In this document: positions 25,394-34,414 of the stretch, piece after piece | Position numbering within the stretch: the first letter of the stretch is position 1 | Layout: the number at the start of each line of letters is the position of its first letter | DNA from: Thauera sp. JM12B12 | GTDB lineage: Bacteria > Pseudomonadota > Gammaproteobacteria > Burkholderiales > Rhodocyclaceae | DNA: 64,000 nt | NCBI RefSeq assembly: GCF_039614725.1 | Contig: NZ_CP154859.1 | Coordinates: 2,294,001 to 2,358,000, forward strand | Reading direction: 5' to 3' | Program-made: the position numbers and the translations under genes | Notes under the pieces: model-generated | The model's database searches: none | The model's input: the letters and a program-made list of their open reading frames with translations, nothing else | What the model was told of the DNA's origin: nothing

Positions 25394-26197
25394 ATGACCA
25401 CAGACCCGACATCTCCGTCAGAAACCGCTTCGCCCCTGCTGCTCGAACGCCTCGACGGCGGCGTCGCGCTGCTGCGCCTGAACCGCCCGCAGGCCACCAA
25501 CGCGCTGTCGCTTGAGCTGCAGGCTCTGCTGTCGCAGCGCTTCACCGAGCTGGCGGCGGACGACACCGTGCGCTGCATCGTGCTCACCGGCGGCGAGAAG
25601 GTGTTCGCCGCCGGCGGCGACATCACCAGCATGGCCGGCGTCGGCCCGATCGAGATCACCCAGCGCCATACCGAGCGCGTGTGGGGGCCGATCCAGCACT
25701 GCCCCAAGCCGGTGATCGCCGCAGTCTGCGGCTACGCCTACGGCGGCGGCTGCGAACTGGCGATGCTGGCCGACATCATCGTCGCCGGCGAGGGCGCCCG
25801 CTTCTGCCAGCCCGAGATCCGCATCGGCATCATGCCCGGCATCGGCGGCACCCAGCGCCTGGTGCGCGCGGTGGGCAAGGTCAAGGCGATGCGCATGGCG
25901 CTCACCGGCAAGCCGATCACCGCGCACGAGGCGTGGACCGCCGGCCTGGTGAGCGACCTGGTGGCCGACGACCAGGTGATCCCGACCGCGATCGAACTGG
26001 CGCGCATGGTTGCCGCGATGCCGCCGCTCGCCGCCGAGCAGATCAAGGAATGCATCCTGCTGGGCATGGACGCCCCGCTCGAGACCGCGCTGGCGATGGA
26101 GCGCCGCGCCAACGCGCTGCTGTTCGCCTCGCGCGACCAGAAGGAAGGCATGCAGGCTTTCATCGAGAAGCGGCCGCCGACGTTCGAGGGGCGCTGA
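25394..26197 (+). CDS. Enoyl-CoA hydratase/isomerase family protein
   Basis: The 267-residue crotonase-fold protein has the oxyanion-hole segment KVFAAGGDITSM, the second block GYAYGGGCELAMLADI and the motif PEIRIGIMPGIGGTQRL. Both glutamates used by true hydratases are present (in GGGCEL and QPEI), so hydration of a trans-2-enoyl-CoA is likely. The start at 25394 has GGAGGC seven bases upstream; the longer frame would add a Pro-rich stretch unlike the family. It diverges from an SDR gene, with operator 25280-25295 between, and is followed by another SDR. Confidence 0.9.
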   Translation: MTTDPTSPSETASPLLLERLDGGVALLRLNRPQATNALSLELQALLSQRFTELAADDTVRCIVLTGGEKVFAAGGDITSMAGVGPIEITQRHTERVWGPIQHCPKPVIAAVCGYAYGGGCELAMLADIIVAGEGARFCQPEIRIGIMPGIGGTQRLVRAVGKVKAMRMALTGKPITAHEAWTAGLVSDLVADDQVIPTAIELARMVAAMPPLAAEQIKECILLGMDAPLETALAMERRANALLFASRDQKEGMQAFIEKRPPTFEGR

Positions 26198-26305
26198 AGC
26201 CCGTGAGGCGCACGCCGATGCCGACCGGCACCGGCTGCGTCCGCCCGACTTCGTCCGCCCCACTCCGCCCCCCCGTTTCCCCCACCTGACAGGAACACCG
26301 ACCAA

Positions 26306-27097
26306 ATGTCCGACTCGCCCCTGACCCAAGCCTCCCCCGCCCCCACCGCGCCGCTCTTCCGCCTCGACGGTTGCGTCGCCATCGTCACCGGCGCCGGCCG
26401 CGGCATGGGCCGCGGCGTGGCCGAGACCCTGGCCCGCCAGGGCGCCACGGTTGCGATCAACGACTTCTTCCCAGAGCGTGCCGAGGCGGCCGCCGCCGAG
26501 CTGCGCGCCGCCGGGCTCAAGGCGCTGGCCGCGCCCGCCGACGTGACCGACTACGAGGCGGTGCAGAAGATGGTGGCCGCCGTGCGCGAGCAGGGCGGCA
26601 TCGTCGACGTCTACGTCTCCAACGCCGGCGTACCGACGAGCGGCATGGGCTACGGCAAGTTCCTCGAGTCCAAGCCCGAGGACTGGGAACGTTTCGTCAA
26701 GCTCAACATGTACGGGCTGATGAACGGCTGCCACGCCGTGCTGCCCGGCATGATCGAGAAGAAGTGGGGCCGCATCGTGGCGATCACCTCCGAGTCCTGG
26801 CGCGCCGCGGTGCCGATGGGTATCGCTGCCTATGCGGCGTCCAAGGCCGGCGTGGTCGGCTTCGTGCGCCAGCTCGCGGCCGAGGTCGGGCGCAAGGGCG
26901 TCAATGTGAACGCGCTGTCGCTGGGCACGATGAACAACTGGGAAGGCTCCGAGGAGCTGGCGCGCAAGAACTGCATCATCCCGCGCGCAGGATCGCCCGC
27001 CGACGTCGGCGCCGGCGTGGCCTACCTGGCCTCGCGCGAGGCCGAGTGGGTCACCGGCCAGATCGTGCCGCTGAACGGCGGCGGCATCACTGCCTGA
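26306..27097 (+). CDS. SDR family oxidoreductase
   Basis: The 263-residue protein has TGAGRGMG at residues 28-35, SNAG at 105-108 (Ser for the first Asn), Ser at 162-164, and YAASK at 176-180. A roughly 20-residue Pro/Ala-rich leader precedes the Rossmann fold. It is the second gene after the divergent promoter at 25.3 kb and probably shares the enoyl-CoA hydratase transcript despite a 108-base gap. A 3-hydroxyacyl-CoA or ring-alcohol substrate is possible. Confidence 0.87.
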   Translation: MSDSPLTQASPAPTAPLFRLDGCVAIVTGAGRGMGRGVAETLARQGATVAINDFFPERAEAAAAELRAAGLKALAAPADVTDYEAVQKMVAAVREQGGIVDVYVSNAGVPTSGMGYGKFLESKPEDWERFVKLNMYGLMNGCHAVLPGMIEKKWGRIVAITSESWRAAVPMGIAAYAASKAGVVGFVRQLAAEVGRKGVNVNALSLGTMNNWEGSEELARKNCIIPRAGSPADVGAGVAYLASREAEWVTGQIVPLNGGGITA

Positions 27098-27108
27098 CGT
27101 AAACCGAC

Positions 27109-27173
27109 GGCGCCCGCGGCCCAGATCGGGTGGCGGGCGCCGGGAACAGCGCAGGACGTGGGCGCGCGCCCAC
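27109..27173. terminator. Two GC hairpins between convergent genes
   Basis: GGCGCCCGC (27109-27117) pairs with GCGGGCGCC (27133-27141), and GTGGGCGCGCGCCCAC (27158-27173) is a perfect palindrome. Neither has a T-run, so they are not classical intrinsic terminators. Their position between convergent operons suggests a role in ending or stabilising transcripts. Confidence 0.4.
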
Positions 27174-27186
27174 GCTGAGACCGCGC

Positions 27187-28413
27187 TCAGCCGGAGGCGC
27201 GCACCTGGTTCAAGGCCACTTCGTTCGGCGGGTTCAGCACGCACAGGGTGCCCGCCGGGTGGTAGATGTAGGGCACGCAGCGGTTGCAGTTGATGCAGCC
27301 CGAGGTGCGCGCCTCGCCGCGCCGGAACTTGTTCACCAGTTGCGGATCGTGGATCAGCGGCCGCGCCATCACCACCGCATCGAAGCCCTCGGCCATCGCC
27401 TGCTCGGCGTTGGCGAGCGAGCGCGCACCGCCGAGGTAGCCGAGCGGAATGTCGACCGCCGCGCGGATGCGGCGCGAGTACTCGAGGAAATACATCTCAC
27501 GGAACTGCACCTTCGGCGTGCCGAGCTGCGACAGCTTCATCATCAGGCCGGTGAGCCAGCTGCCCTTGAGCACCTTCTTCATCTCGTCCATGTCGAAGTT
27601 GCTGCCGAACATGAACCAGCCCGACTCGATGTTGCGCCCGCCCGACAGCACCAGCAGGTCCGCGCCGGCCTCCTGCAGCAGGCGTGCGGTGACGATGGCG
27701 TCGTCGGCGGTGGCGCCGCCCGGCACGCCATCGGCGACGTTGATCTTGGCGAGCACCGCCATCTGTCCGCCGACCTTCTCCTTCACCCGGCGCAGCACCT
27801 CGGCCGGGAAGCGCGCGCGGTTCCGGGCGCTGCCGCCGTATTCGTCCTTGCGCTTGTTGGAGAGCGGCGAGATGAACTGGTTGAGCAGGTAGCCGTGGCC
27901 CATGTGGATCTCGACCGCGTCGAAGCCGGCCTGGCGGCACAGCTCGGCGGCGTCGACGAACTGCTGGGCGACCATGTCCATGTCGGCGCGGGTCATCGCG
28001 CGCTGGAAGAAGTTGCCGCGCATCAGGCCGGCCTTGTTGAGGCCGCCCGAGGCGCTCATCGTCGGCCCGTCGACCTTCACCGAGGTGACGAAGGAGCCGC
28101 CGTGAGTGAGCTGGTACGAGATCGCGCCGCCTTCCGCATGCACGGCATCGGCCAGGGCCTTGAGGTCGGGGAGGATATCGGGACGCATCCACACCTGGTT
28201 GGGCAGCGTGCGGCCCACCTTGGCGACCGCGCCGTAGGCCACCGTGGTGAGCCCCACCCCGCCTGCGGCCATGTCGCGGTGGTGCTTGACCAGGGCCTTG
28301 GTGGGCGCGCCATCGAGCACCATGCCCTCGTTGGCGCCGGCACGGATGAAGCGGTTGCGCAGGGTCACGGGCCCCAGCTTGAACGGGGCGAACAGATCGG
28401 ATGCTTGGCTCAT
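27187..28413 (-). CDS. NADH:flavin oxidoreductase of the Old Yellow Enzyme family with a 4Fe-4S motif
   Basis: The 408-residue protein has the FMN barrel of the family: LFAPFKLGPVTLRNRFIRAG at the start, the active-site stretch FDAVEIHMGHGYLLNQFISP, and the RARFPAEVLRRVKEKVG helix. Near the C-terminus, CINCNRC followed after 11 residues by Cys forms the CxxCxxC-x11-C iron-sulfur pattern of 2,4-dienoyl-CoA reductases. The C-terminal NAD(P)-binding domain of those large enzymes is absent. The start at 28413 fits the family. It is the last gene of a leftward operon with KstD-like, SDR and FadD3-like genes. Reduction of an enone or dienoyl-CoA is likely. Confidence 0.85.
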   Translation of the reverse strand: MSQASDLFAPFKLGPVTLRNRFIRAGANEGMVLDGAPTKALVKHHRDMAAGGVGLTTVAYGAVAKVGRTLPNQVWMRPDILPDLKALADAVHAEGGAISYQLTHGGSFVTSVKVDGPTMSASGGLNKAGLMRGNFFQRAMTRADMDMVAQQFVDAAELCRQAGFDAVEIHMGHGYLLNQFISPLSNKRKDEYGGSARNRARFPAEVLRRVKEKVGGQMAVLAKINVADGVPGGATADDAIVTARLLQEAGADLLVLSGGRNIESGWFMFGSNFDMDEMKKVLKGSWLTGLMMKLSQLGTPKVQFREMYFLEYSRRIRAAVDIPLGYLGGARSLANAEQAMAEGFDAVVMARPLIHDPQLVNKFRRGEARTSGCINCNRCVPYIYHPAGTLCVLNPPNEVALNQVRASG

Positions 28414-28471
28414 GCGGACCTCGGTGGATTCGACGCTGGATTCGACATGGGGTGGCGACGCCGCGGCGCGC

Positions 28472-30061
28472 TCACGCAGGAACACGCACCAGCGCCCGCA
28501 GCTCGTTCTTGGCCACCTTGTTCGACGCATTGACTGGCAACGAGGCGAAGAAACGCACGAAGCGCGGCACCTTGTAGTTGGCCATGCGCTCGCGCGACCA
28601 GGCGATCAGCCCGCGCTCGTCCAGCGCCTGGCCGGGCCGCAGCACCACGCAGGCGCAGCCAACCTCGCCCATGCGCTCGTCGGGCACGCCGATCACCGCC
28701 ACCTGGGCGATCGAGGGGTGCGCGGTGAGCGCGGCCTCGATCTCGGCCGGGTAGCAGTTGAAGCCGCCGACGATGAACATGTCCTTGAGGCGGTCGGTGA
28801 TGCGCAGGTAGCCGCGCGCGTCGAGCGTGCCGACGTCGCCGGTGTGCAGCCAGCCCTCGGCGTCGATGGTCTCGGCGGTGGCCTTGGCGTCCTCGAAGTA
28901 GCCCTGCATGACGTGGAAGCCGCGCAGGCAGATTTCGCCCGCCTCGCCGGCCGGCAGCGGCCGGCCGTCGGCATCGACGATGCGCACCTCGGTGCCCGGA
29001 ATGGCGTGGCCGCTGGTGAGCGCCACCGTCTCGGCGTCGTCGTCGGCTGCGCAGATGGTGGCGAGGCCACCGCATTCGGTGAGGCCGTAGGCGGTGAGCA
29101 CGACCTTGAAGCCGAGCTCGGCGCGCATGCGCTCGATCAGCACCGGCGGGATGGTCGAGGCGCCGGTGACGGCCACGCGCAGGCTGGAGAGGTCGGTCTG
29201 CGCCAGCTTCGGGTGGGCGAGCATCGACAGGTAGAGCGTGGGCGGCCCGGGCAGCACGCTGATGCGGTCGGCCTCGATGCGGCGGAACACCGCCTCGGCG
29301 TCGAACACCGGATGCGGCAGCACGGTGGCGCCGGCAATCAGGCAGGTGACCCAGCCGGCCTTGTAGCCGAAGGTGTGGAAAAAGGGATTGACGATCAGGT
29401 AGCGGTCGCCGGCCTCGATGCCGGCGATCTTCACGTACTCGATGAAGGCCTGGATGATCTGGCGGTGGGCGCTGACGACGCCCTTGGGTCGGCCGGTGGT
29501 GCCGGAGGTGAACATCAGGTCCGACATGTCGTCGGGCTGCACCGCCTGCGCCCGCACGCGCGCCTGGCCCTCGCTCACGCCCTCGCCGTCGGCGAGGAAG
29601 CGCGCCCAGTCGGTGTCGGCATGGGCACCGGCCTCGCCGATCGCCACCACCTTCTCCAGCGTGGCCGGACGACAGCCGGCGAGCATCGCCGGGTAGTCGA
29701 TGTCGAGGAAGCGGTCGACCACGAAGAGCACGCGAGCCCGGCTGCGCTCGATGATGTCGGCCGCCTCGGCGCCCTTCATGCGGGTGTTGATCGGCACCAT
29801 CGCAGCGCCCGCGCAATGGATGCCGAGCGCGGCCAGGATCCATTCGGCGCGGTTGGGCGCCCAGATCGCGACCCGGTCGCCCGGCTCGATGCCATGGGCG
29901 ATCAGCGCGCGGCTGACGGCGAACACGCGCGCCGGCAGGCTGGCATAGTCGATGCGGGTGTCGCCGTCCTCGATGAAGATGCGCTCGCCGTGGCGCTTTG
30001 CGGCCTCGAGCACGAGCGCCGGCAGGGTGCGGGCGAGCGGCGGTACGAAATGTGCGGTCAT
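28472..30061 (-). CDS. Acyl-CoA ligase, FadD3-like
   Basis: The 529-residue adenylate-forming enzyme has the P-loop [12 protein letters not shown], motif YGLTECGG, the hinge region [12 protein letters not shown] and the catalytic Lys in [12 protein letters not shown]. The segment [21 protein letters not shown] resembles the FadD3 branch, which activates the propionate side chain of hexahydroindanedione (HIP) intermediates in steroid degradation. This similarity is from memory of the family and needs an alignment. It lies between SDR and flavoprotein genes in the leftward 27.2-32.6 kb operon. General long- or medium-chain acyl-CoA ligase activity is the alternative. Confidence 0.85.
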   Translation of the reverse strand: MTAHFVPPLARTLPALVLEAAKRHGERIFIEDGDTRIDYASLPARVFAVSRALIAHGIEPGDRVAIWAPNRAEWILAALGIHCAGAAMVPINTRMKGAEAADIIERSRARVLFVVDRFLDIDYPAMLAGCRPATLEKVVAIGEAGAHADTDWARFLADGEGVSEGQARVRAQAVQPDDMSDLMFTSGTTGRPKGVVSAHRQIIQAFIEYVKIAGIEAGDRYLIVNPFFHTFGYKAGWVTCLIAGATVLPHPVFDAEAVFRRIEADRISVLPGPPTLYLSMLAHPKLAQTDLSSLRVAVTGASTIPPVLIERMRAELGFKVVLTAYGLTECGGLATICAADDDAETVALTSGHAIPGTEVRIVDADGRPLPAGEAGEICLRGFHVMQGYFEDAKATAETIDAEGWLHTGDVGTLDARGYLRITDRLKDMFIVGGFNCYPAEIEAALTAHPSIAQVAVIGVPDERMGEVGCACVVLRPGQALDERGLIAWSRERMANYKVPRFVRFFASLPVNASNKVAKNELRALVRVPA

Positions 30062-30087
30062 GATGATTCCGGTGTTGTTGCGGCGGC

Positions 30088-30849
30088 TCAGATGCTCATG
30101 ACGAACTGGCCGCTGTCGACGCGCAGCTCGATGCCGTTGACCGCGCGCGAGGTGTCGTCGGCGAGGAACAGGATCGCCGCGGCGACGTCCTCGGGCAGGC
30201 AGGCGCGGTTCATCGGGTCGGCGTCGATGGTGAAGCGCGCCGGGTCGACGCCCTTCGGGTAGGAGCCGGCCGTCATCGGCGTCATGACGCCGTCGGGGTG
30301 GATGGAGTTGCAGCGGATGCGGTACTTGGCCTTGCGGCAATGCGCGGCCACCGCGCGCGTGAGCCCGGAGATGGCGGCCTTGGAGGCGCCGTAGGCGGCG
30401 TAGTCTTCCTTGGCGGCGATACCGGCGATCGAGGACATGTTGATGATCGAGCCGCCGCCGCCCTCCTTCATCAGCGCCACGCCGGCCTTGCAGCCAAGGA
30501 AGACGCTGTCGGCATTGATCCGCATCAGGCGCTGCCAGTCCTCCAGCGAGGCGTCCTCGATCGACCCCTTGAGCAGGATGCCGGCGTTGTTCACCAGGAT
30601 GTCGAGCCGGCCGAAGCGCTCGCGGACCGTCGCCATCACGGCGTCCCAGTCGGCCGGCGAGGCGGCGTCCTGGCGGATGAACGTCGCCTGGCCGCCCAGG
30701 CTCGCCGCCAGCGACTCGCCGGCGTCCGCGTTGAGGTCGGTGAACACGACCCGGGCGCCCTCGCTGACGAAAAGCTCCACCGTCGCGCGCCCGACGCCGC
30801 TCGCGCCCCCGGTGACGAGCGCCACCTTGCCTTCGATCCGTCCTGCCAT
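30088..30849 (-). CDS. SDR family oxidoreductase
   Basis: The 253-residue classical SDR has TGGASGVG at residues 13-20, the acidic TDLN end of beta-2 (NAD preference), NNAG at 87-90, Ser139/140 and YGASK at 153-157. It resembles hydroxysteroid and cyclic-alcohol dehydrogenases in length and layout. It starts 23 bases after the KstD-like gene and precedes the FadD3-like ligase gene in the same operon. Oxidation of a ring hydroxyl is the most sensible role; it could equally be a hydroxyacyl-CoA dehydrogenase. Confidence 0.88.
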   Translation of the reverse strand: MAGRIEGKVALVTGGASGVGRATVELFVSEGARVVFTDLNADAGESLAASLGGQATFIRQDAASPADWDAVMATVRERFGRLDILVNNAGILLKGSIEDASLEDWQRLMRINADSVFLGCKAGVALMKEGGGGSIINMSSIAGIAAKEDYAAYGASKAAISGLTRAVAAHCRKAKYRIRCNSIHPDGVMTPMTAGSYPKGVDPARFTIDADPMNRACLPEDVAAAILFLADDTSRAVNGIELRVDSGQFVMSI

Positions 30850-30872
30850 GTGAACTGTCTCCTGTCGATTCG

Positions 30873-32582
30873 TCACGCGTTGCCTGCGATGTGGTGGGCG
30901 GCGATGTAGCCGAAGGTCATCGCCGGCCCGATGGTGGCGCCGGCGCCGGGATAGGCGGTGCCCATCACCGAGGCCGAGGTGTTGCCGATGGCGTACAGGC
31001 CGTCGATCGGCGAGCCGTCCGGGCGCACCACGCGCGCCTGGGCGTCGGTGAGCAGCCCGCCCTTGGTGCCGATGTCCCCCGCGTCCATGCGCATGGCGTA
31101 GAACGGCCCTTTCTGGATCGGCGCGATGCAGGGATTGGGCTTGACGTTGACGTCGCCGTAGTAGCGATCGAAGACGTTGTCGCCGCGGCCGAAATCGGCG
31201 TCCTTGCCGCTGCGGGCGTAGTCGTTCATCTTGGCCACGGTGTCCTTGAGGCCGGCGGCATCGACGCCGATCTGGCGCGCCAGCTCGTCGAGGGTGTCGG
31301 CCTTCCAGTACACGCTGCCCAGCCACTCCTTGCGCAGGCGGCTGTCGGGCATGATCTGCGCGGGCATCAGCGGACCCATCGCGTAGTTGAAGCGGAAGTG
31401 GGCATCGAAGATGCACCACGCCGGCACGTTCTTGCCGCCGGTGGCGTCGCGGTCCTTGTACATGGCGTCGCCGAACTCGAGATAGCCCTGGGCCTCGTTG
31501 CAGAAACGCTTGCCGAGCGCATTGACCACGATCGCGCCCGGGAAGGCGCGCTCGGCGAACACGCCGCGCGGCTTCTCCTCGCCGACCACGGCGATGGTCG
31601 GCGCCCACCACGCCCATTCGAGCAGGTCGGTGGCGGCCCCCGCGGCCATGCCGGCCTCGAGCGCGGCGCCGGTGTTGTTGCCCGGCGGCGTGGCGCTCCA
31701 CTCGCGCTTGGTGGGCTGAGGGAGGTACTTCTCGCGTAGCGCCTGGTTCTGCTCGAAGCCGCCGGCCCCCAGGATCACGCCGCGGCGGGCCATCAACGTC
31801 AGCTCGCGCCCTTCGCGCATCACGCGCACGCCGATCACGCGGTCGCCGTCGAGCACCAGGTCGCGGAAGTCCGTCTTCAGCCACAGCGGCACCTTGCGGT
31901 CGAGCAGCGAGGCGCGCAGCGCGCACACCAGCGAGCTGCCCAGCCCGGCGCGGCGGTCGTACTTGCTCTTCTTGCGCCACTTGAAGTCGAGCTTGTAGCG
32001 CAGCATCAGGCCAAGGATCTTGAAGCGCCAGCCGCGCTCGCGCGCCATGGCGACGTGGGCGTCGCGCGCGGTCCAGGAAATGCGCCCCATCAGCAGCGTC
32101 GAGGGCGAGGGCCGACGCAGATTCTGCAGTTCGTCACCGAGCGCGCTGGTATCGAACAGCTCGGGATCGAGCGAGCGTCCGCCGGGCAATGCGCCGGGCA
32201 GGTGCTGGTAGTAGTCGGGGTACTTCTCGGCCACGTCGTAGCGCACCCGGGACTTGTCCTCGAGGTACTTGATCATCTTGGGCGCATGGTCGAGGTAGGC
32301 GCGCACCTTGGCCTCGTCGGCCCGGCCGCCGCCGGCCGCCAGGATGTACTGCAGCGCCTTCTCGTAGCTGTCCTTGCCGCCCTTGGCCTTGAAGTAGTGG
32401 TTGTTGGGGATCCAGATGCCACCGCCCGAGATCGCCGACGTGCCGCCGAACTTGTCGCTCTTCTCGATCACCAGCACCGACAGACCACGGTCGGCAGCGA
32501 CCACCGCCGAGGTCATCGCGCCCGCACCGGAGCCGACGACGATGACGTCCCAGCTCATCTGTGACTGATCTTGCTCGCTCAC
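30873..32582 (-). CDS. 3-ketosteroid-delta1-dehydrogenase-like flavoprotein (KstD family)
   Basis: The 569-residue FAD protein has the Rossmann motif GSGAGA at residues 17-22, the [13 protein letters not shown] segment, the [20 protein letters not shown] region, and the C-terminal signature [20 protein letters not shown]. In KstD the Tyr and second Gly of that YPGAG block form part of the active site; both are present. KstD introduces a 1,2 double bond in ring A of 3-ketosteroids. Fumarate-reductase-like relatives share the fold, so the exact substrate is open. It begins the leftward 27.2-32.6 kb operon and diverges from a related flavoprotein. Confidence 0.85.
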   Translation of the reverse strand: MSEQDQSQMSWDVIVVGSGAGAMTSAVVAADRGLSVLVIEKSDKFGGTSAISGGGIWIPNNHYFKAKGGKDSYEKALQYILAAGGGRADEAKVRAYLDHAPKMIKYLEDKSRVRYDVAEKYPDYYQHLPGALPGGRSLDPELFDTSALGDELQNLRRPSPSTLLMGRISWTARDAHVAMARERGWRFKILGLMLRYKLDFKWRKKSKYDRRAGLGSSLVCALRASLLDRKVPLWLKTDFRDLVLDGDRVIGVRVMREGRELTLMARRGVILGAGGFEQNQALREKYLPQPTKREWSATPPGNNTGAALEAGMAAGAATDLLEWAWWAPTIAVVGEEKPRGVFAERAFPGAIVVNALGKRFCNEAQGYLEFGDAMYKDRDATGGKNVPAWCIFDAHFRFNYAMGPLMPAQIMPDSRLRKEWLGSVYWKADTLDELARQIGVDAAGLKDTVAKMNDYARSGKDADFGRGDNVFDRYYGDVNVKPNPCIAPIQKGPFYAMRMDAGDIGTKGGLLTDAQARVVRPDGSPIDGLYAIGNTSASVMGTAYPGAGATIGPAMTFGYIAAHHIAGNA

Positions 32583-32600
32583 GCTCCACCCCTGATCTTG

Positions 32601-32708
32601 TTGGAATGCGGACGATATTGGCGGCGGCGCAGAGGCGTTTCATCGTCAATGCGGACTATGAACCCACGATCCGCACCGCAGCGGAGCGGTATCGTTCAAT
32701 CGGAGGAT
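32601..32708. promoter_or_regulatory. Divergent promoter with three imperfect operator copies
   Basis: Three near-copies of the operator lie between the two flavoprotein genes. One, at 32601-32616, has only the right half GGACGAT. CGTCAATGCGGACTAT is at 32644-32659 and CGTTCAATCGGAGGAT at 32693-32708. The last two differ from the pattern by two bases. Spacings of 43 and 49 bases are close to four or five helical turns. Confidence 0.35.
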
Positions 32709-32769
32709 GCCGCCGGCGAGCACTCCTTCGATCATCGTGCGCACACAGAAACGGGACAAGGAAACCGGC

Positions 32770-34275
32770 ATGAGCACAACGACACCTACACCCTCCTCCC
32801 CGCAGGCCTCCCCTCGCCACTCCCCGGCCCGCGCCTGCCGCGTCGAGGACGTGCCGCGCTGGGACATCGAGACCGACGTCGCCGTGATCGGCTTCGGCGC
32901 CGCAGGCAGCTGCGCGGCGATCGAGGCGCGCGCGGCCGGCGCCGAGGTTCATGTCTTCGAGGTGGCGGCTGCGCCGGGCGGCAGCGCCTCGTGGTCGGGC
33001 GGCGAGGTCTATGTCGGCGGCAGCGGCGGTACGCGGGTGCAGCGCGAACACGGCTTCGAGGACAGCACCGAGGACCTGTACACCTATCTGATGATGGCAG
33101 GCGGCCCCGGCGCCGATGCTGAGCGCGTGCGCGTCTATGCGGAGCAGGCGGCGGCCCACTTCGACTGGCTGGAGGCCCAGGGCGTGCCCTTCAAGGGCAC
33201 CTACCTGCCCGGCAAGTGGATCGAGCCCACCACCGACGACACCCTGCTGTGGTCGGGCAGCGAGGCGGCGTGGCCCTTCAGCGCCCGGGCGAAGCCGGCG
33301 CCGCGTGGCCACACCGCCCAATTCAAGGGCTGGGGCGGCGGCAAGGTGCTGATGGAGAAGCTGTGCGCGCGCGCCGAAGCCGTGGGCGCGATCGTGCACT
33401 GCAACGCGCGCGCGCTGAGCCTGATCGTGGACCACGCCCAGGGCGTGGTCGGCGTGATCGTGCGCATCGAGGGCGAGGAGAAGTTCGTGCGCGCACGCAA
33501 GGGCGTGCTGCTGTGCGCCGGCGGCTTCATCGTCAATCGCGACATGGTGGCGCGCTTCGCACCCGGGGCGCTCGCCTGCACCGAGGTCGTCTCCGGCGGC
33601 AACGACGACGGCTCGGGCATCCGCATGGGCATGAGCGTGGGCGGCGCCACGATACACATGGACCAGTTCTTTGCCACCATCCCCTTCTTCCCGCCCGAGT
33701 CGCTGGTGAAGGGCATCTTCGTCAATGCGCGCGGCGAACGCTTCATCAACGAGGACGCCTACCACGGGCGCGTCGGCCACTACGTGCTGCGCCAGCCCGA
33801 GGGCAAGGCCTGGCTGCTGGTCGACAACGAGATCTTCGGCCGTCCGGTGATCGAGCCCGACATCGAGGTGGCCGCGGTGGGCGAGACCTGGGAAGAGGTG
33901 GAGCAGGAGCTCGGCCTGCCTGCGGGCAGCCTGGTGCATACCGTCACCGAGTTCAACCGCCATGCCGCAGAGGGCGAGGACCCGCTGTTCCACAAGGCGG
34001 CGAACTGGCTGCGTCCGCTCACCGAGGCGCCCTTCGCTGCGCTGAGCTACTGCATCGGCGAGCTCAAGGCGCACGCCTTCACCATGGGCGGCCTGCACAC
34101 GCGGCCCAGCGGCGAGGTGCTCGACGCCGACGGCCAGCCGATCGCCGGCCTCTACGCCGCCGGCCGCACGGCCTGCGGCCTGCCGCGCTGGGGCGAGGGC
34201 TACAGCTCGGGCATGTCGCTCGGCGATTCCACCTTCTTCGGCCGCGAGGCCGGGCGGGCCGCCGCCCGGCGCTGA
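32770..34275 (+). CDS. FAD-dependent oxidoreductase of the fumarate reductase/KstD superfamily
   Basis: The 501-residue protein has a disordered Ser/Thr/Pro-rich leader of about 20 residues, the FAD motif GFGAAG at 41-46 with the ribose-binding Glu at 64, a central GVLLCAGGFIVNRDMV block, and a C-terminal block AFTMGGLHTRPSGEVLDADG, then GLYAAGRTACGLPRWGEGY. It lacks the YPGAG block of KstD, so it is a relative rather than a KstD. The start at 32770 was chosen over an upstream ATG at 32707 because AAGGAAA precedes it. It diverges from the KstD-like gene and ends in a strong terminator, so it is monocistronic. Confidence 0.82.
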   Translation: MSTTTPTPSSPQASPRHSPARACRVEDVPRWDIETDVAVIGFGAAGSCAAIEARAAGAEVHVFEVAAAPGGSASWSGGEVYVGGSGGTRVQREHGFEDSTEDLYTYLMMAGGPGADAERVRVYAEQAAAHFDWLEAQGVPFKGTYLPGKWIEPTTDDTLLWSGSEAAWPFSARAKPAPRGHTAQFKGWGGGKVLMEKLCARAEAVGAIVHCNARALSLIVDHAQGVVGVIVRIEGEEKFVRARKGVLLCAGGFIVNRDMVARFAPGALACTEVVSGGNDDGSGIRMGMSVGGATIHMDQFFATIPFFPPESLVKGIFVNARGERFINEDAYHGRVGHYVLRQPEGKAWLLVDNEIFGRPVIEPDIEVAAVGETWEEVEQELGLPAGSLVHTVTEFNRHAAEGEDPLFHKAANWLRPLTEAPFAALSYCIGELKAHAFTMGGLHTRPSGEVLDADGQPIAGLYAAGRTACGLPRWGEGYSSGMSLGDSTFFGREAGRAAARR

Positions 34276-34306
34276 AGGCGGCTCGCGACAGGGCGCCGAA
34301 AGCGAG

Positions 34307-34344
34307 AACGCCGCGCTCACCCCTCGGGGTGGCGCGGCGTTTTT
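34307..34344 (+). terminator. Rho-independent terminator
   Basis: AACGCCGCG pairs with CGCGGCGTT and the inner ACCCC pairs with GGGGT, followed by a run of five T. It lies 31 bases after the stop of the rightward flavoprotein gene. The flanking gene on the right is leftward, so the hairpin could also serve the opposite direction. Confidence 0.85.
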
Positions 34345-34414
34345 CATCGCAGCGGGCGCGCACGCGCAGCGGGCCGCGCCGCCCCGAAGGCGGCGCCCCG
34401 GCTGCGTGCGAGGC

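Noticed and set aside
27158..27173. Perfect palindrome GTGGGCGCGCGCCCAC considered as an operator
   Set aside because: It lies between convergent genes with no promoter nearby and is pure GC alternation, so a transcript-end hairpin is the simpler reading.
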